A stretch of 64,000 nucleotides of DNA from NCBI RefSeq assembly GCF_900240335.1, contig NZ_LT964979.1, positions 868,001 through 932,000 of the forward strand, in the 5' to 3' direction. The translations under genes and the position numbers were made by a program. The number at the start of each line of letters is the position of its first letter. Position 1 is the stretch's first letter. Shown here piece after piece: positions 9,319 to 18,147 of this stretch. The notes under the pieces are model-generated. The model searched no databases, was not told where the DNA came from, and saw only the letters and a list, made by a program, of their open reading frames with translations. This stretch comes from Flavimobilis massiliensis (GTDB lineage Bacteria > Actinomycetota > Actinomycetes > Actinomycetales > Cellulomonadaceae).

Positions 9319-9515
9319 CTGCCGACGCCCACCGTGCTCACGCGCTCCGCAGACCGAGATCGCGCGCGCGGGCGACGGCCTCGCGCCGGGATCATGACGC
9401 GACCTCACCGCACCCGATGGTGCTGACCATCGTTCGATGCTGCGACGCACCGACGCCTCGGGCGGGTGAGGGCGTACGGGGACGCGACCCACCACCGTCG
9501 CCTACCGTGGGACTC

Positions 9516-10463
9516 ATGGACGTCCGCATCTTCACAGAGCCCCAGCAGGGCGCGTCGTACGACGACCTCCTGCGCACCGCCCTCGCTGCCGAGGACCTCG
9601 GCTTCGACGCCTTCTTCCGGTCCGACCACTACCTGCCCATGGGCACCGACGGGCTCCCCGGCACGACGGACGCGTGGACCACGCTCGCGGGCCTCGCCCG
9701 CGACACGACGACGATCCGGCTCGGGACGCTCGTGAGCCCCGTGACGTTCCGGCACGCGGGTGCGCTCGCCGTCCAGGTCGCGCAGGTCGACCAGATGTCG
9801 GGCGGCCGTGTCGAGCTCGGGCTCGGCGCGGGCTGGTTCGCACGCGAGCACGAGGCGTTCGGCCTGCCGTTCCCGGCCCGACGCTTCGGGATCCTCGCCG
9901 AGCACCTCGAGGTCGTCACCGGGCTGTGGGCGACGCCGTCCGACGCGACGTTCACGTTCCGTGGCGAGCACGTCACCGTCGTCGACGCCCCCGGTCTCGC
10001 GACGCCGGTCCAGCGTGCCGGCCGCGGTGGTGCGCCCGGGGTGCCGATCATCGTCGGCGGGTCCGGGCCGCGTCGGACGCCCGAGCTCGCGGCGCGCTTC
10101 GCCGCCGAGTACAACGCGTCCTTCCCCGAGATCGACGCGATCCCCGCGCGGTTCGCGACGATCCGCGAGGCTGCGGCCGCGGCCGGGCGGCCCGCCGGCG
10201 ACCTGCTCTGCTCGGTCGCGCTCGTGTGCGCCGTCCGCCGCAACGAGGCAGAGTTCCGCCGACGCGCAGACGCGATCGGGCGAGAGCCCGCCGAACTGCG
10301 CGAGCACGGGGTGTGCGGAACCGTCGACGAGGCGGCCGAACGCATCGACGCGCTGCGCCACATGGGCGTCGAGCGGCTCTACCTGCAGGTCCTGGACCTC
10401 GGGGACCCGGACCTGCTCGAGTTCGTCGCCCGCGAGGTCCTTCCCCGCGCGAACGCTCGCTGA
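9516..10463 (+). CDS. LLM-class F420-dependent oxidoreductase
   Basis: Luciferase-like monooxygenase fold protein of 315 aa using reduced deazaflavin F420 (cofactor inferred from the subfamily). DVRIFTEPQQGASYDDLLRTALAAEDLGFD is the first beta-alpha unit; FRSDHYLPMG, LGTLVSPVTFRHAG, ELGLGAGWFAREH and IIVGGSGPRRTPELAARFA are characteristic. The substrate is unknown. ATG at 9516 is preferred over the upstream GTG at 9417 because TACCGT lies seven bases before it and family similarity begins there. It ends just before a pair of long hairpins that separate it from mshC. Confidence 0.88.
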   Translation: MDVRIFTEPQQGASYDDLLRTALAAEDLGFDAFFRSDHYLPMGTDGLPGTTDAWTTLAGLARDTTTIRLGTLVSPVTFRHAGALAVQVAQVDQMSGGRVELGLGAGWFAREHEAFGLPFPARRFGILAEHLEVVTGLWATPSDATFTFRGEHVTVVDAPGLATPVQRAGRGGAPGVPIIVGGSGPRRTPELAARFAAEYNASFPEIDAIPARFATIREAAAAAGRPAGDLLCSVALVCAVRRNEAEFRRRADAIGREPAELREHGVCGTVDEAAERIDALRHMGVERLYLQVLDLGDPDLLEFVAREVLPRANAR

Positions 10464-10477
10464 CGCGCGGCGCCTCA

Positions 10478-10590
10478 CGACTCGTAGGTCCCGAGCACCA
10501 TTGAACGGTGCTCGGGACCTACGAGTCGGGTGTCGCTTGCGACTCGTAGGTCTCCAGCACCGTCGGACGGTGCTCGGGACCTACAAGTCC
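10478..10590. repeat. Tandem pair of long intergenic hairpins
   Basis: Two hairpin units of 51 bases with an 11-base spacer fill the gap between the convergent LLM gene and mshC. Unit 1 (10478-10528) has perfect 22-bp arms and the loop ATTGAAC. Unit 2 (10540-10590) is the same element with 18 of 22 arm pairs intact and the loop GTCGGAC. The arms begin CGACTCGTAGGTC. They may end transcription in both directions, but the duplication and length exceed a normal terminator. Compare the hairpin at 41627-41690, which has a related loop. Confidence 0.85.
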
Positions 10591-10598
10591 GGGGACGG

Positions 10599-11885
10599 CT
10601 AGATGCGGACGCCGAGCAGCGCGTCGAGCGCGCGTGCGACGACACCCGGGGCGCCCTCGACGACGTCGACGTCGCTGAGCGCCGACTCCGTCACCGCGCG
10701 CTCGGCCCATGCGTCGACCGCGGCGAGCGCCCGCGGCGTGTCGAGGTCGTCACGCAGCGCAGCGCGGATCTCGACGAGCATGTCCGTCGCGTCCGGCCCG
10801 CCGTTGCCCGAGACCGCCTCGCGCCACCGCTCGAGGCGCGTCGTCGCGGCCGCGAGGTCCGCGTCAAACCACTCCCACTCGGTGCCGTGGTGGTGCGCAA
10901 GAAGCGCGACACGTACCGCCATGGGATCGACCCCCGACGCGACGAGCCGTGAGACGAGCACGAGGTTGCCGAGCGACTTGCTCATCTTCTCGCCCTCGTA
11001 GGCAACGAGAGCTGCGTGCACGTTGACGACAGCCGCCTGGCCGCCGAGCATCCGCACGTGCGACGACGTCATCTCGTGGTGCGGGAAGAGGAGGTCCGAG
11101 CCCCCACCCTGGACGTGGATGCGGTCACCGAGGCCGGCCCGCGAGATCACCGCGCACTCGACGTGCCAGCCGGGACGTCCGCGGCCGAGCGTCCCCGCGT
11201 CCCACGCGGGCTCACCGGGACGCTCACGACGCCACAGCAGAGGGTCGAGCGGGTCGCGCTTGCCTGGGCGGCTCGGATCGCCGCCGCGCTCGGCGAAGAG
11301 GTCGAGCTGCTGGGCCCGCACGAGGTGCGCGACCGTCCCGAACGCGTCGTCGCGCGAGAGGTCCGCGTAGACGTCGCCGAGCGTGTCGCCGTCGACGACG
11401 GACTCCGCCGGGTCGACGGGCACACGGTAGGCGGCACCCGAGGCGAGCATCGCCTCGACAGCGTCCGCGACCTGAGGAACCGTCTCGACGACGCCGAGGT
11501 AGAGGTCGGGCGGGATGACGCCGAGCGCCGTCATGTCGCGGCCGAAGAGCGCAATCTGCTCGGCTGCGAGGTCACGCCAGTCGACGCCCGTCGCCGCCGC
11601 ACGCTCGAGAAGCGGGTCGTCGACGTCCGTGACGTTGGAGACGAGCGTCGTGCGCAGCCCCGCGTCGCGCCACGTGCGCAGCAGGACGTCGAACGTCACG
11701 TACGTCGCCGCGTGGCCGATGTGTGTCGCGTCGTACGGCGTGATGCCGCAGACGTAGAGGCCCGCGTCCGCGCCGTCGACAGGCTGGACGCGGTCACCGC
11801 TGCCGGTGTCGAGCAGCGTCGGAGGCGTCTCGGCCCCGGGAGTCGACGGGAGGGCGGGGATGTACGGGGTCGGCCAGGCATGCAC
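10599..11885 (-). CDS. mshC: Mycothiol ligase MshC (Cys:GlcN-Ins ligase)
   Basis: ATP-dependent ligase joining cysteine to glucosaminyl-inositol, the third step of mycothiol synthesis. At 428 aa it is a class I aminoacyl-tRNA synthetase fold derived from CysRS: YVCGITPYDATHIGH carries the zinc Cys and the HIGH motif, and EKMSKSLGNLVLV is the KMSKS loop. The N-terminus MHAWPTPYIPALP matches MshC and not CysRS, and the anticodon-binding domain is reduced. It shows that the organism makes mycothiol as its main thiol. The downstream end abuts the hairpin pair at 10478-10590. Confidence 0.95.
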   Translation of the reverse strand: MHAWPTPYIPALPSTPGAETPPTLLDTGSGDRVQPVDGADAGLYVCGITPYDATHIGHAATYVTFDVLLRTWRDAGLRTTLVSNVTDVDDPLLERAAATGVDWRDLAAEQIALFGRDMTALGVIPPDLYLGVVETVPQVADAVEAMLASGAAYRVPVDPAESVVDGDTLGDVYADLSRDDAFGTVAHLVRAQQLDLFAERGGDPSRPGKRDPLDPLLWRRERPGEPAWDAGTLGRGRPGWHVECAVISRAGLGDRIHVQGGGSDLLFPHHEMTSSHVRMLGGQAAVVNVHAALVAYEGEKMSKSLGNLVLVSRLVASGVDPMAVRVALLAHHHGTEWEWFDADLAAATTRLERWREAVSGNGGPDATDMLVEIRAALRDDLDTPRALAAVDAWAERAVTESALSDVDVVEGAPGVVARALDALLGVRI

Positions 11886-11927
11886 CGGCCCAGCCTAGCC
11901 CCACCGACGGCCGAGGTCAGCCGTGCG

Positions 11928-12797
11928 TCAGACCCCTGTGCCTGCCGCCGTGAGCGCGCCCCCGAGGAGCAGCACGACGACGACGCCCGCGAAGAGGATC
12001 CGGTAGACGACGAACGGCAGGTATGAACGCGTCGAGACGAGCTTGAGGAACCACACGATGACGACGTACCCGACGACGAACGCGACGACCGTCGCGAGGA
12101 GCGTCGCCCCGACTCCGGGCGTGCCGGGCTGCCCGAACTCGTCGAGCGAGCCGACGAGCTTGTAGAGCCCCGAGCCGAGGACCGCGGGGATCGCGAGGAG
12201 GAACGAGTACCGGGCCGCCGCCTCGCGCGTGTAGCCGAGCAGACGGCCCATCGTGATCGTGCCGCCCGATCGCGAGACGCCTGGGACGAGCGCGAGCGCC
12301 TGCGCGAAGCCGAACGCGACCGCGTGCCCCGCCGTGAGCTGCGTGAGCTCACGTTCCTGGGGCCGGACACGGTCGATGACGCCGAGGAGGATGCCGAAGA
12401 CGGTGAGCGTGCCGACCGTGATCCACAGGTTGCGCAGCGACGTGTCGATCGCGTCCTCGAGGAGCAGGCCGCCGACGACGATCGGCACCGAGCCGAGTGC
12501 GATCCACCACGCCATGCGGGCGTCGGCGTCGCCCTCACCGAAGCGGGCGGCGGCCGAGGTACCGTTGCGCCCCACGAGCGCGCGCCACCAAGCGCTGACG
12601 ATCCGTGCGATGTCCTTGCGGAAGTACAGGAGGACCGCGGCCTCCGTGCCGATCTGCGTGATCGCCGTGAACGCGGCCCCGGGATCGACGTCCCCGATGA
12701 GTTCGCCGACGACCCGCAGGTGCGCCGACGAGGAGATGGGCAGGAACTCGGTGAGTCCCTGGACGAGGCCGAGGACGAGGGCTTCCCATGCGTTCAC
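11928..12797 (-). CDS. uppP: Undecaprenyl-diphosphatase UppP (BacA)
   Basis: Membrane phosphatase of 289 aa that recycles undecaprenyl pyrophosphate to the lipid carrier used for peptidoglycan; overproduction gives bacitracin resistance. Both family motifs are present, GLTEFLPISSSAHL near the start and PGVSRSGGT in the second half, among about eight hydrophobic segments. The GTG at 12797 begins VNAWEALVLGLVQG, the conserved N-terminus; the longer frame upstream is not conserved. TAGAGT lies eight bases before it. It stands 42 bases upstream of mshC and may be co-transcribed with it. Confidence 0.94.
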   Translation of the reverse strand: MNAWEALVLGLVQGLTEFLPISSSAHLRVVGELIGDVDPGAAFTAITQIGTEAAVLLYFRKDIARIVSAWWRALVGRNGTSAAARFGEGDADARMAWWIALGSVPIVVGGLLLEDAIDTSLRNLWITVGTLTVFGILLGVIDRVRPQERELTQLTAGHAVAFGFAQALALVPGVSRSGGTITMGRLLGYTREAAARYSFLLAIPAVLGSGLYKLVGSLDEFGQPGTPGVGATLLATVVAFVVGYVVIVWFLKLVSTRSYLPFVVYRILFAGVVVVLLLGGALTAAGTGV

Positions 12798-12872
12798 GGG
12801 AGACCACTCTAGGGGCAGGACGCGCGTGCGGCCTCCGCCCGTGGTCGGACATGGGACGATAACCTTCCCCGC

Positions 12873-13838
12873 ATGGACACCCGTTCCCTCGGCAGCACCG
12901 GCCTGCGCGTCTCGGCCCTCGGGCTCGGCACGATGACGTGGGGTCGTGACACCGACGAGCACGACGCCGCCGAACTCCTGCGTGACTTTCTCGACGCAGG
13001 CGGCACGACGATCGACACGTCCGCCTCCTACGCGGACGGCGGCTCCGAGGAGGTCATCGGCCAGCTGCTCGCCTCGACCGGCACGCGCGACGACGTCGTC
13101 CTCGTGACAAAGGCCGGCACGCGCACGACGTCGCGCGGCAACGTCCTCGACGCGAGCCGCGGCGCGATCCTCGACTCACTCGACGCGTCACTGCGCCGGC
13201 TCGGGACGGACCGGGTCGACGTCCTCCTCGTCCAGGCGCCTGACCCCCGCACACCGCTCGAGGAGACGGTCGACGCGATGCGCCGTGCGGTCGACTCGGG
13301 CCGCGCCCGCTACGTGGGCCTCTGCAACCACCCGGGGTGGAGCCAGGCACGCGCCGCGACGCTCCTCGAGGCTTCGGGGACGGGGCTCGCGGCCGTCGAG
13401 GTCGAGTACTCGCTCCTCGAACGGGGGGTCGAGCGCGAGGTCGTCCCGGCCGCCGCTGCGCTCGGTACGGGCCTCCTCGCGTGGTCCCCGCTAGGTCGCG
13501 GCGTCCTCACCGGCAAGTACCGGCGCACCATCCCCGCGGACTCGCGCGCCGCCTCCGCGCACCTCGCGGGCTTCGTCGCGCCCTACCTCGACGAGAGCGC
13601 GAGCTCGGTCGTCGACGCCGTCGCGATTGCCGCCGACGGGCTCGGGCGCACGCCGGGCGCGGTCGCGCTCGCGTGGCTCCTCGGGCGTCCGACGGTCGCG
13701 TCCGCGCTGGTCGGCGCGCGCACGCCCGCCCAGCTGCGGGCCGCGCTCGAGTCCGTCGACCTCGAGCTGCCGGCCGAGGTCGCGTCGGCGCTCGACGAGG
13801 TGAGCGCCCCAGCGCTCGGCTACCCCGAGCGCCGCTGA
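12873..13838 (+). CDS. Aldo/keto reductase
   Basis: NADPH-dependent oxidoreductase with a TIM-barrel fold, 321 aa. RSLGSTGLRVSALGLGTMTWG is the standard N-terminus, IDTSASYADGGSE carries the catalytic Asp and Tyr, VLVTKAG the Lys, and a YVGLCNHPGWS strand follows. LAWSPLGRGVLTGKY and GARTPAQLRAALES form the cofactor end of the barrel. The physiological substrate is not predictable. TAACCT lies seven bases before the ATG and no ribosome site is seen. It diverges from uppP. Confidence 0.9.
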   Translation: MDTRSLGSTGLRVSALGLGTMTWGRDTDEHDAAELLRDFLDAGGTTIDTSASYADGGSEEVIGQLLASTGTRDDVVLVTKAGTRTTSRGNVLDASRGAILDSLDASLRRLGTDRVDVLLVQAPDPRTPLEETVDAMRRAVDSGRARYVGLCNHPGWSQARAATLLEASGTGLAAVEVEYSLLERGVEREVVPAAAALGTGLLAWSPLGRGVLTGKYRRTIPADSRAASAHLAGFVAPYLDESASSVVDAVAIAADGLGRTPGAVALAWLLGRPTVASALVGARTPAQLRAALESVDLELPAEVASALDEVSAPALGYPERR

Positions 13839-13847
13839 CCGTCGGTG

Positions 13848-13893
13848 CCTCGCACGAGAGCCCCCGGCCGTGGCCGGGGGCTCTCGTGCGAGG
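13848..13893 (+). terminator. Strong hairpin terminator
   Basis: Perfect inverted repeat with 22-base arms around a GT centre (about 20 pairs with a small loop), arms starting CCTCGCACGAGAGC, ten bases after the aldo/keto reductase stop. There is no T-run, as usual in such GC-rich genomes. It may also act on transcripts entering from the right. Confidence 0.8.
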
Positions 13894-13978
13894 GGCGCCG
13901 CGCGGGTCAGCGCTCAGAAGCGTCGTGGCCTAGAAGCCGTCGCGGTTCAGCCGCCTGACGACTCAGCGGTCCGCCGAC

Positions 13979-14332
<354 letters not shown>

Positions 14333-14400
14333 GCCTGAACCGTAACGCGCCGACGTGCACAATGGCAGTCGGATACCTGTCCCGGACCTCAGGAGGCCGC

Positions 14401-14640
14401 ATGTCGAACGCCACCACCAGCCAGGCCGCACGTCCCGTGCCCCGCACGGGCGAGTACGAGCACCGCGTCCTCAAGGTCGGCCGCGACGTCTCCCGCGCCG
14501 AGTTGCGGCGCCTCCTGCTCGACGAGGCCGAGCAGGGCCGCTGGGAGCTCGCACGCACGATCCTCTACGTCGGCGGCTCCCGCACCGTCTGGCTGCGGCG
14601 CCGCATCATCCGCGCCCGCTCGACCCTCGACCTCTTCTGA
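14401..14640 (+). CDS. DUF5703 family small protein
   Basis: 79-residue basic protein: EYEHRVLKVGRDVSRAELRRLLLDEAEQGRWELARTILY, then VWLRRRIIRAR. This is an actinobacterial family without known function (DUF5703). The ATG at 14401 has AGGAGG with 4-base spacing, which decides the start over the upstream ATG at 14362. No membrane segment or signal peptide is visible. Confidence 0.75.
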   Translation: MSNATTSQAARPVPRTGEYEHRVLKVGRDVSRAELRRLLLDEAEQGRWELARTILYVGGSRTVWLRRRIIRARSTLDLF

Positions 14641-14678
14641 GGCCCGCGCCGGCGACCTCGAGAACGCCGGCACGCACC

Positions 14679-16007
14679 TCACAGGTGCGTGAGCATCCGG
14701 CGCAGGACCCGCACCCCGAACTCGAGCGACTCGACCGGCACCCGCTCGTCGACCCCGTGGAACATGCCCGGGAAGTCGAGATCCGCAGGCAGCCGCAACG
14801 GGACGAAGCCGTAGCCGTTGATGCCGAGGCGAGCGGGGGACTTGTTGTCGGTGCCGGCCGAGAGCAGGTAGGGCAGGACCGTCGCGCCCGGGTCCTCCGC
14901 GAGGACCGACGCGACCATGGTGTCGACGAGGTCGCCCGCGAACGGCACCTCCATCCCGATGTCCTCGTGGATCGGCTCGATGCGCACGTGCTCGCCCGCC
15001 AGCTCCCGCAGGACCGCCATCGACGCGTCGTGGCTCTCGGGCAGGAAGCGGGCGTCGACGACGCCCGTCGCCGTCGTCGGCACGACGTTCGCCTTGTACC
15101 CGGCGTCGAGCTGCGTGGGCGTCGCCGAGCCGCGGAGCGTCGCCCCGACGAAACGCGCGGCCGGGCCGAGTGCGTCGAGGAGCGCGGGGATCGTGCCCTC
15201 GTCGTCGGGGTCGAAACGCAGACCCGTGAGGTCCGCGACGCCACGCAGCAACTCGTCGACGGTGCCCGTGAGCTCGAGCGGCCACGCGTGGTCGCCGATC
15301 CGTGCGAGCGCGCGCGCGAGGTGCGTCACCGCGTTGTCCGCGTTGACCTGCGAGCCGTGCCCCGCACGCCCCTCGGCGACGAGCCGCAGCCACGCGAGCG
15401 ACTTCTCCCCCGTCTGGAGCAGGTAGGCGCGCCGTCCCGCGACGTCGACCGAGTAGCCGCCAACCTCGCTCACCGCCTCGGTCGCTCCCGCGAAGAGCTC
15501 AGGACGGTGGTCGACGAGCCACTGCGCGCCGTGCACGCCGCCCGCTTCCTCGTCCGCGAAGAACGCGAGGACGACGTCACGGCGCGGTCGCACGCCGTCG
15601 CGGATCATCTCGCGCACGACCGCGAGGATCATCGCGTCCATGTCCTTCATGTCGACCGTGCCGCGCCCCCACACCATGCCGTCGACGACCTCGGCCCCGA
15701 ACGGGTCGTACGTCCAGTCCTCCGCACGGGCCGGCACGACATCGGTGTGTCCGTGGAGGACGAGCGCGGGTGCGTCCGGATCCGTCCCCGCCCAGCGGGC
15801 CACGACGCTCGCGCGCCGCGACTCCGTCTCGACGTACGTGACCTCGAGCCCGACCTCCTCGAGGAGCGCCTGGATGTACTCGGCCGCCTCGCGCTCACCC
15901 GGCCCCGAGCCGTCGCCGTAGTTGCTCGTGTCCATGCGGACGAGGTCGCGGCAGATCCGCAGGACCTCGTCCTCCGCACGGGGGTGCTGACCCGTCGTCG
16001 TCGTCAT
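14679..16007 (-). CDS. M20/M25/M40-family zinc metallopeptidase
   Basis: Dinuclear zinc exopeptidase or amidohydrolase of 442 aa. LHGHTDVVP contains the first zinc His and its Asp, GRGTVDMKD the bridging Asp, FADEEAGG the catalytic Glu pair, and the dimerisation insert spans about residues 190-320. Substrates could be dipeptides or N-acylated amino acids. The ATG at 16007 starts 10 bases after the M3 peptidase stop, so translation is probably coupled; both would work in peptide turnover. Confidence 0.88.
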   Translation of the reverse strand: MTTTTGQHPRAEDEVLRICRDLVRMDTSNYGDGSGPGEREAAEYIQALLEEVGLEVTYVETESRRASVVARWAGTDPDAPALVLHGHTDVVPARAEDWTYDPFGAEVVDGMVWGRGTVDMKDMDAMILAVVREMIRDGVRPRRDVVLAFFADEEAGGVHGAQWLVDHRPELFAGATEAVSEVGGYSVDVAGRRAYLLQTGEKSLAWLRLVAEGRAGHGSQVNADNAVTHLARALARIGDHAWPLELTGTVDELLRGVADLTGLRFDPDDEGTIPALLDALGPAARFVGATLRGSATPTQLDAGYKANVVPTTATGVVDARFLPESHDASMAVLRELAGEHVRIEPIHEDIGMEVPFAGDLVDTMVASVLAEDPGATVLPYLLSAGTDNKSPARLGINGYGFVPLRLPADLDFPGMFHGVDERVPVESLEFGVRVLRRMLTHL

Positions 16008-16017
16008 CGTCGTCGTC

Positions 16018-18093
16018 TCAGGCGTCCGCGAGACCGCGACGCACAAGCAGCGGCGTCGTCGACGCCGGCCGGCCACGGAGCTTCTCGAACGCGCCCACGG
16101 GGTCGGTCGAGTCGCCGAGCGCGAGCAGCTCGCGCCGGAACCGCTCACCGTTCGCGCGGGTGAGCCCGCCGTTCTCCACGAACCACGTCACCGTGTCGGC
16201 ATCGAGGACCTCCGACCAGATGTACCCGTAGTACGCGGCCGAGTACCCGCCCGCGAAGACGTGGTTGAAGTACGTCGAGCGGTAGCGCGGCGGCACGAGG
16301 TCCGGGTCGAGGCCGAGACCGCGCAGCGCGCGGTCCTCGAATACGAGGACGTCGTCGACCGAGGTCGGGACCTCCTCCGGGGTGAGGCGGTGCCACGCCT
16401 GGTCGAGCAGCGCCGCGCCGAGGTACTCGGTCGTGGCGAAGCCCTCGCCCTCGCCACGCGCGGCGATCATCGTCGCGACGAGCTCCGCAGGCAGCGGCTC
16501 CCCCGTCGCGTGGTGACGCGCGTAGCGCGCGAGCAGGTCCGGGTGCCACGCCCACATCTCGTTGACCTGGGACGGGAACTCGACGAAGTCGCGCGGCACG
16601 GACGTTCCCGACTGCGAGGGCAGCCGCACGTCGGAGAAGAGGCCGTGGAGCGCATGCCCGAACTCGTGGAACGCCGTGATGACCTCGTCCCACGTGAGCA
16701 GCGCAGGCTCCCCCGCCGCAGGGCGCGGGACGTTGAGCACGTTGAAGACGACGGGCCGCTGCCCGAGGAGGTGCGACTGGTCGACGAGGTTGTCCATCCA
16801 CGCGCCGCCCCGCTTCGAGGGCCGCGTGAAGAAATCTCCGAGGAACAGCCCGAGCCCCGAGCCGTCGGCGTCGAGCACCTCCCATACGCGCACCTCCGGG
16901 TGGTAGCCGACGAGGTCCGTGCGCTCGACGAGCGTGATGCCGAAGAGCTCGTGAGCCGCGGCGAACACGCCGTCGGTGAGCACCCGGTCGAGCTCGAGGT
17001 AGGGGCGCAGGGCCGCGTCGTCGAGCTCGTACCGCTCGCGCCGCAGGTGCTCTGCGTAGAATGCACGGTCCGACGGCGAGAGGTCCGTCGCACCCGTGTC
17101 CGCGGCCATGGCCGCGGCAAGGTCGGCGTGCTCGGCGCGCGCGTTCGCGACCGCCCGGGGCACGAGCGGCTCGAGCATCTCCGCGACCGCCTCGGGCGTG
17201 CGTGCCGTCGCGTCCTCGGTCGCGTACGACGCATGGTCCCGCAGGCCCAGGAGCTGGGCACGTTCGGCACGCAGCCGGGCGAGCTCGAGGAGCGTCGCCC
17301 GCGAGTCCGTGCCCTCGTGCGTGCCACGCGTCACGGACGCCTCGTGGATGCGCGCGCGCAGGCCACGGTCCGTGAGCGACGCGAGGACGCCCTGCTCGGT
17401 CGGCAGCTGGAGCGTGAGCAGCCAGCCGGACTCGTGTCCGGCCTCACGCGCTGCGGCCTCCGCGGCCGCGACGGCGTCCGGTGCGAGACCGTCGAGCTCT
17501 GCGACCTCCGTGACGAGCACGGCACCCTCGTTGCCCGACGCGAGCACGACCCTGCCGAACGCCGCCTCGAGCTCCGCGATGCGCGAGTTGAGGGCCCGCA
17601 GCGTCTCCTGCTTCTCGTCCGGAAGGTCGACGCCTGCCCGACGGAAGTCGCGCAACAGCGTCTCGACCGCTCGGCGGTCCGCGTCCGTCGCCTCGACCTC
17701 GCCAGCAGCGATGCGCGTGTCGAGCGCGGCGACCCGCGCCTGCAAGCCCCCGTGCATCGCGATCGCGTCGTGGTGCGCCGACAGCTCGGGCGTGAGCTCG
17801 GCCTCGAGGTCCTCGAGTGCCTCGGTCGAGTCCGCGCCCAGGAGCAGGTCGAGGATGACGAGCGCCCGGTGCAGCAGTTCGCCCGAGCGCTCGAGCGCCT
17901 CGAGCGTGTTGACGAGGTCCGGGGCTGCCGGGTCCGCGACGATCGCCTCGACCTCCGCACGCTCCTCCGCCATGCCCGCGCGGATCGCCGGAGCAAGATG
18001 CTCGTGACGAATGCGCGCGAAGTCAGGAAGGCCGTACGGGAGCGAAGAGGGCTGCGCGAGGGGGTTCGTCGCGTCGAGCGGAAGAGCGGTCAT
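16018..18093 (-). CDS. dcp: M3-family peptidyl-dipeptidase / oligopeptidase
   Basis: Zinc oligopeptidase of 691 aa, cytoplasmic (no signal sequence), similar in length to Dcp and oligopeptidase A. The catalytic motif FHEFGHALHGLFSD is near residue 475, and the M3 N-terminal helical domain (NPLAQPSSLPYGLPDFARIRHEHLAPAI) is complete. PRDFVEFPSQVNEMWAW supplies the third zinc ligand. It cleaves short peptides left by proteases such as the proteasome. I cannot separate Dcp from OpdA specificity. Confidence 0.9.
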   Translation of the reverse strand: MTALPLDATNPLAQPSSLPYGLPDFARIRHEHLAPAIRAGMAEERAEVEAIVADPAAPDLVNTLEALERSGELLHRALVILDLLLGADSTEALEDLEAELTPELSAHHDAIAMHGGLQARVAALDTRIAAGEVEATDADRRAVETLLRDFRRAGVDLPDEKQETLRALNSRIAELEAAFGRVVLASGNEGAVLVTEVAELDGLAPDAVAAAEAAAREAGHESGWLLTLQLPTEQGVLASLTDRGLRARIHEASVTRGTHEGTDSRATLLELARLRAERAQLLGLRDHASYATEDATARTPEAVAEMLEPLVPRAVANARAEHADLAAAMAADTGATDLSPSDRAFYAEHLRRERYELDDAALRPYLELDRVLTDGVFAAAHELFGITLVERTDLVGYHPEVRVWEVLDADGSGLGLFLGDFFTRPSKRGGAWMDNLVDQSHLLGQRPVVFNVLNVPRPAAGEPALLTWDEVITAFHEFGHALHGLFSDVRLPSQSGTSVPRDFVEFPSQVNEMWAWHPDLLARYARHHATGEPLPAELVATMIAARGEGEGFATTEYLGAALLDQAWHRLTPEEVPTSVDDVLVFEDRALRGLGLDPDLVPPRYRSTYFNHVFAGGYSAAYYGYIWSEVLDADTVTWFVENGGLTRANGERFRRELLALGDSTDPVGAFEKLRGRPASTTPLLVRRGLADA

Positions 18094-18147
18094 GACCCTA
18101 GTCTCTCAGCGACCTGGGCCGCTCCGCACGGACGGCGCGCGGTCGCG

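Noticed and set aside
10478..10590. CRISPR repeat-spacer unit
   Set aside because: Only two units, each a self-complementary hairpin with mismatched arms, an 11-base spacer and no cas genes nearby.
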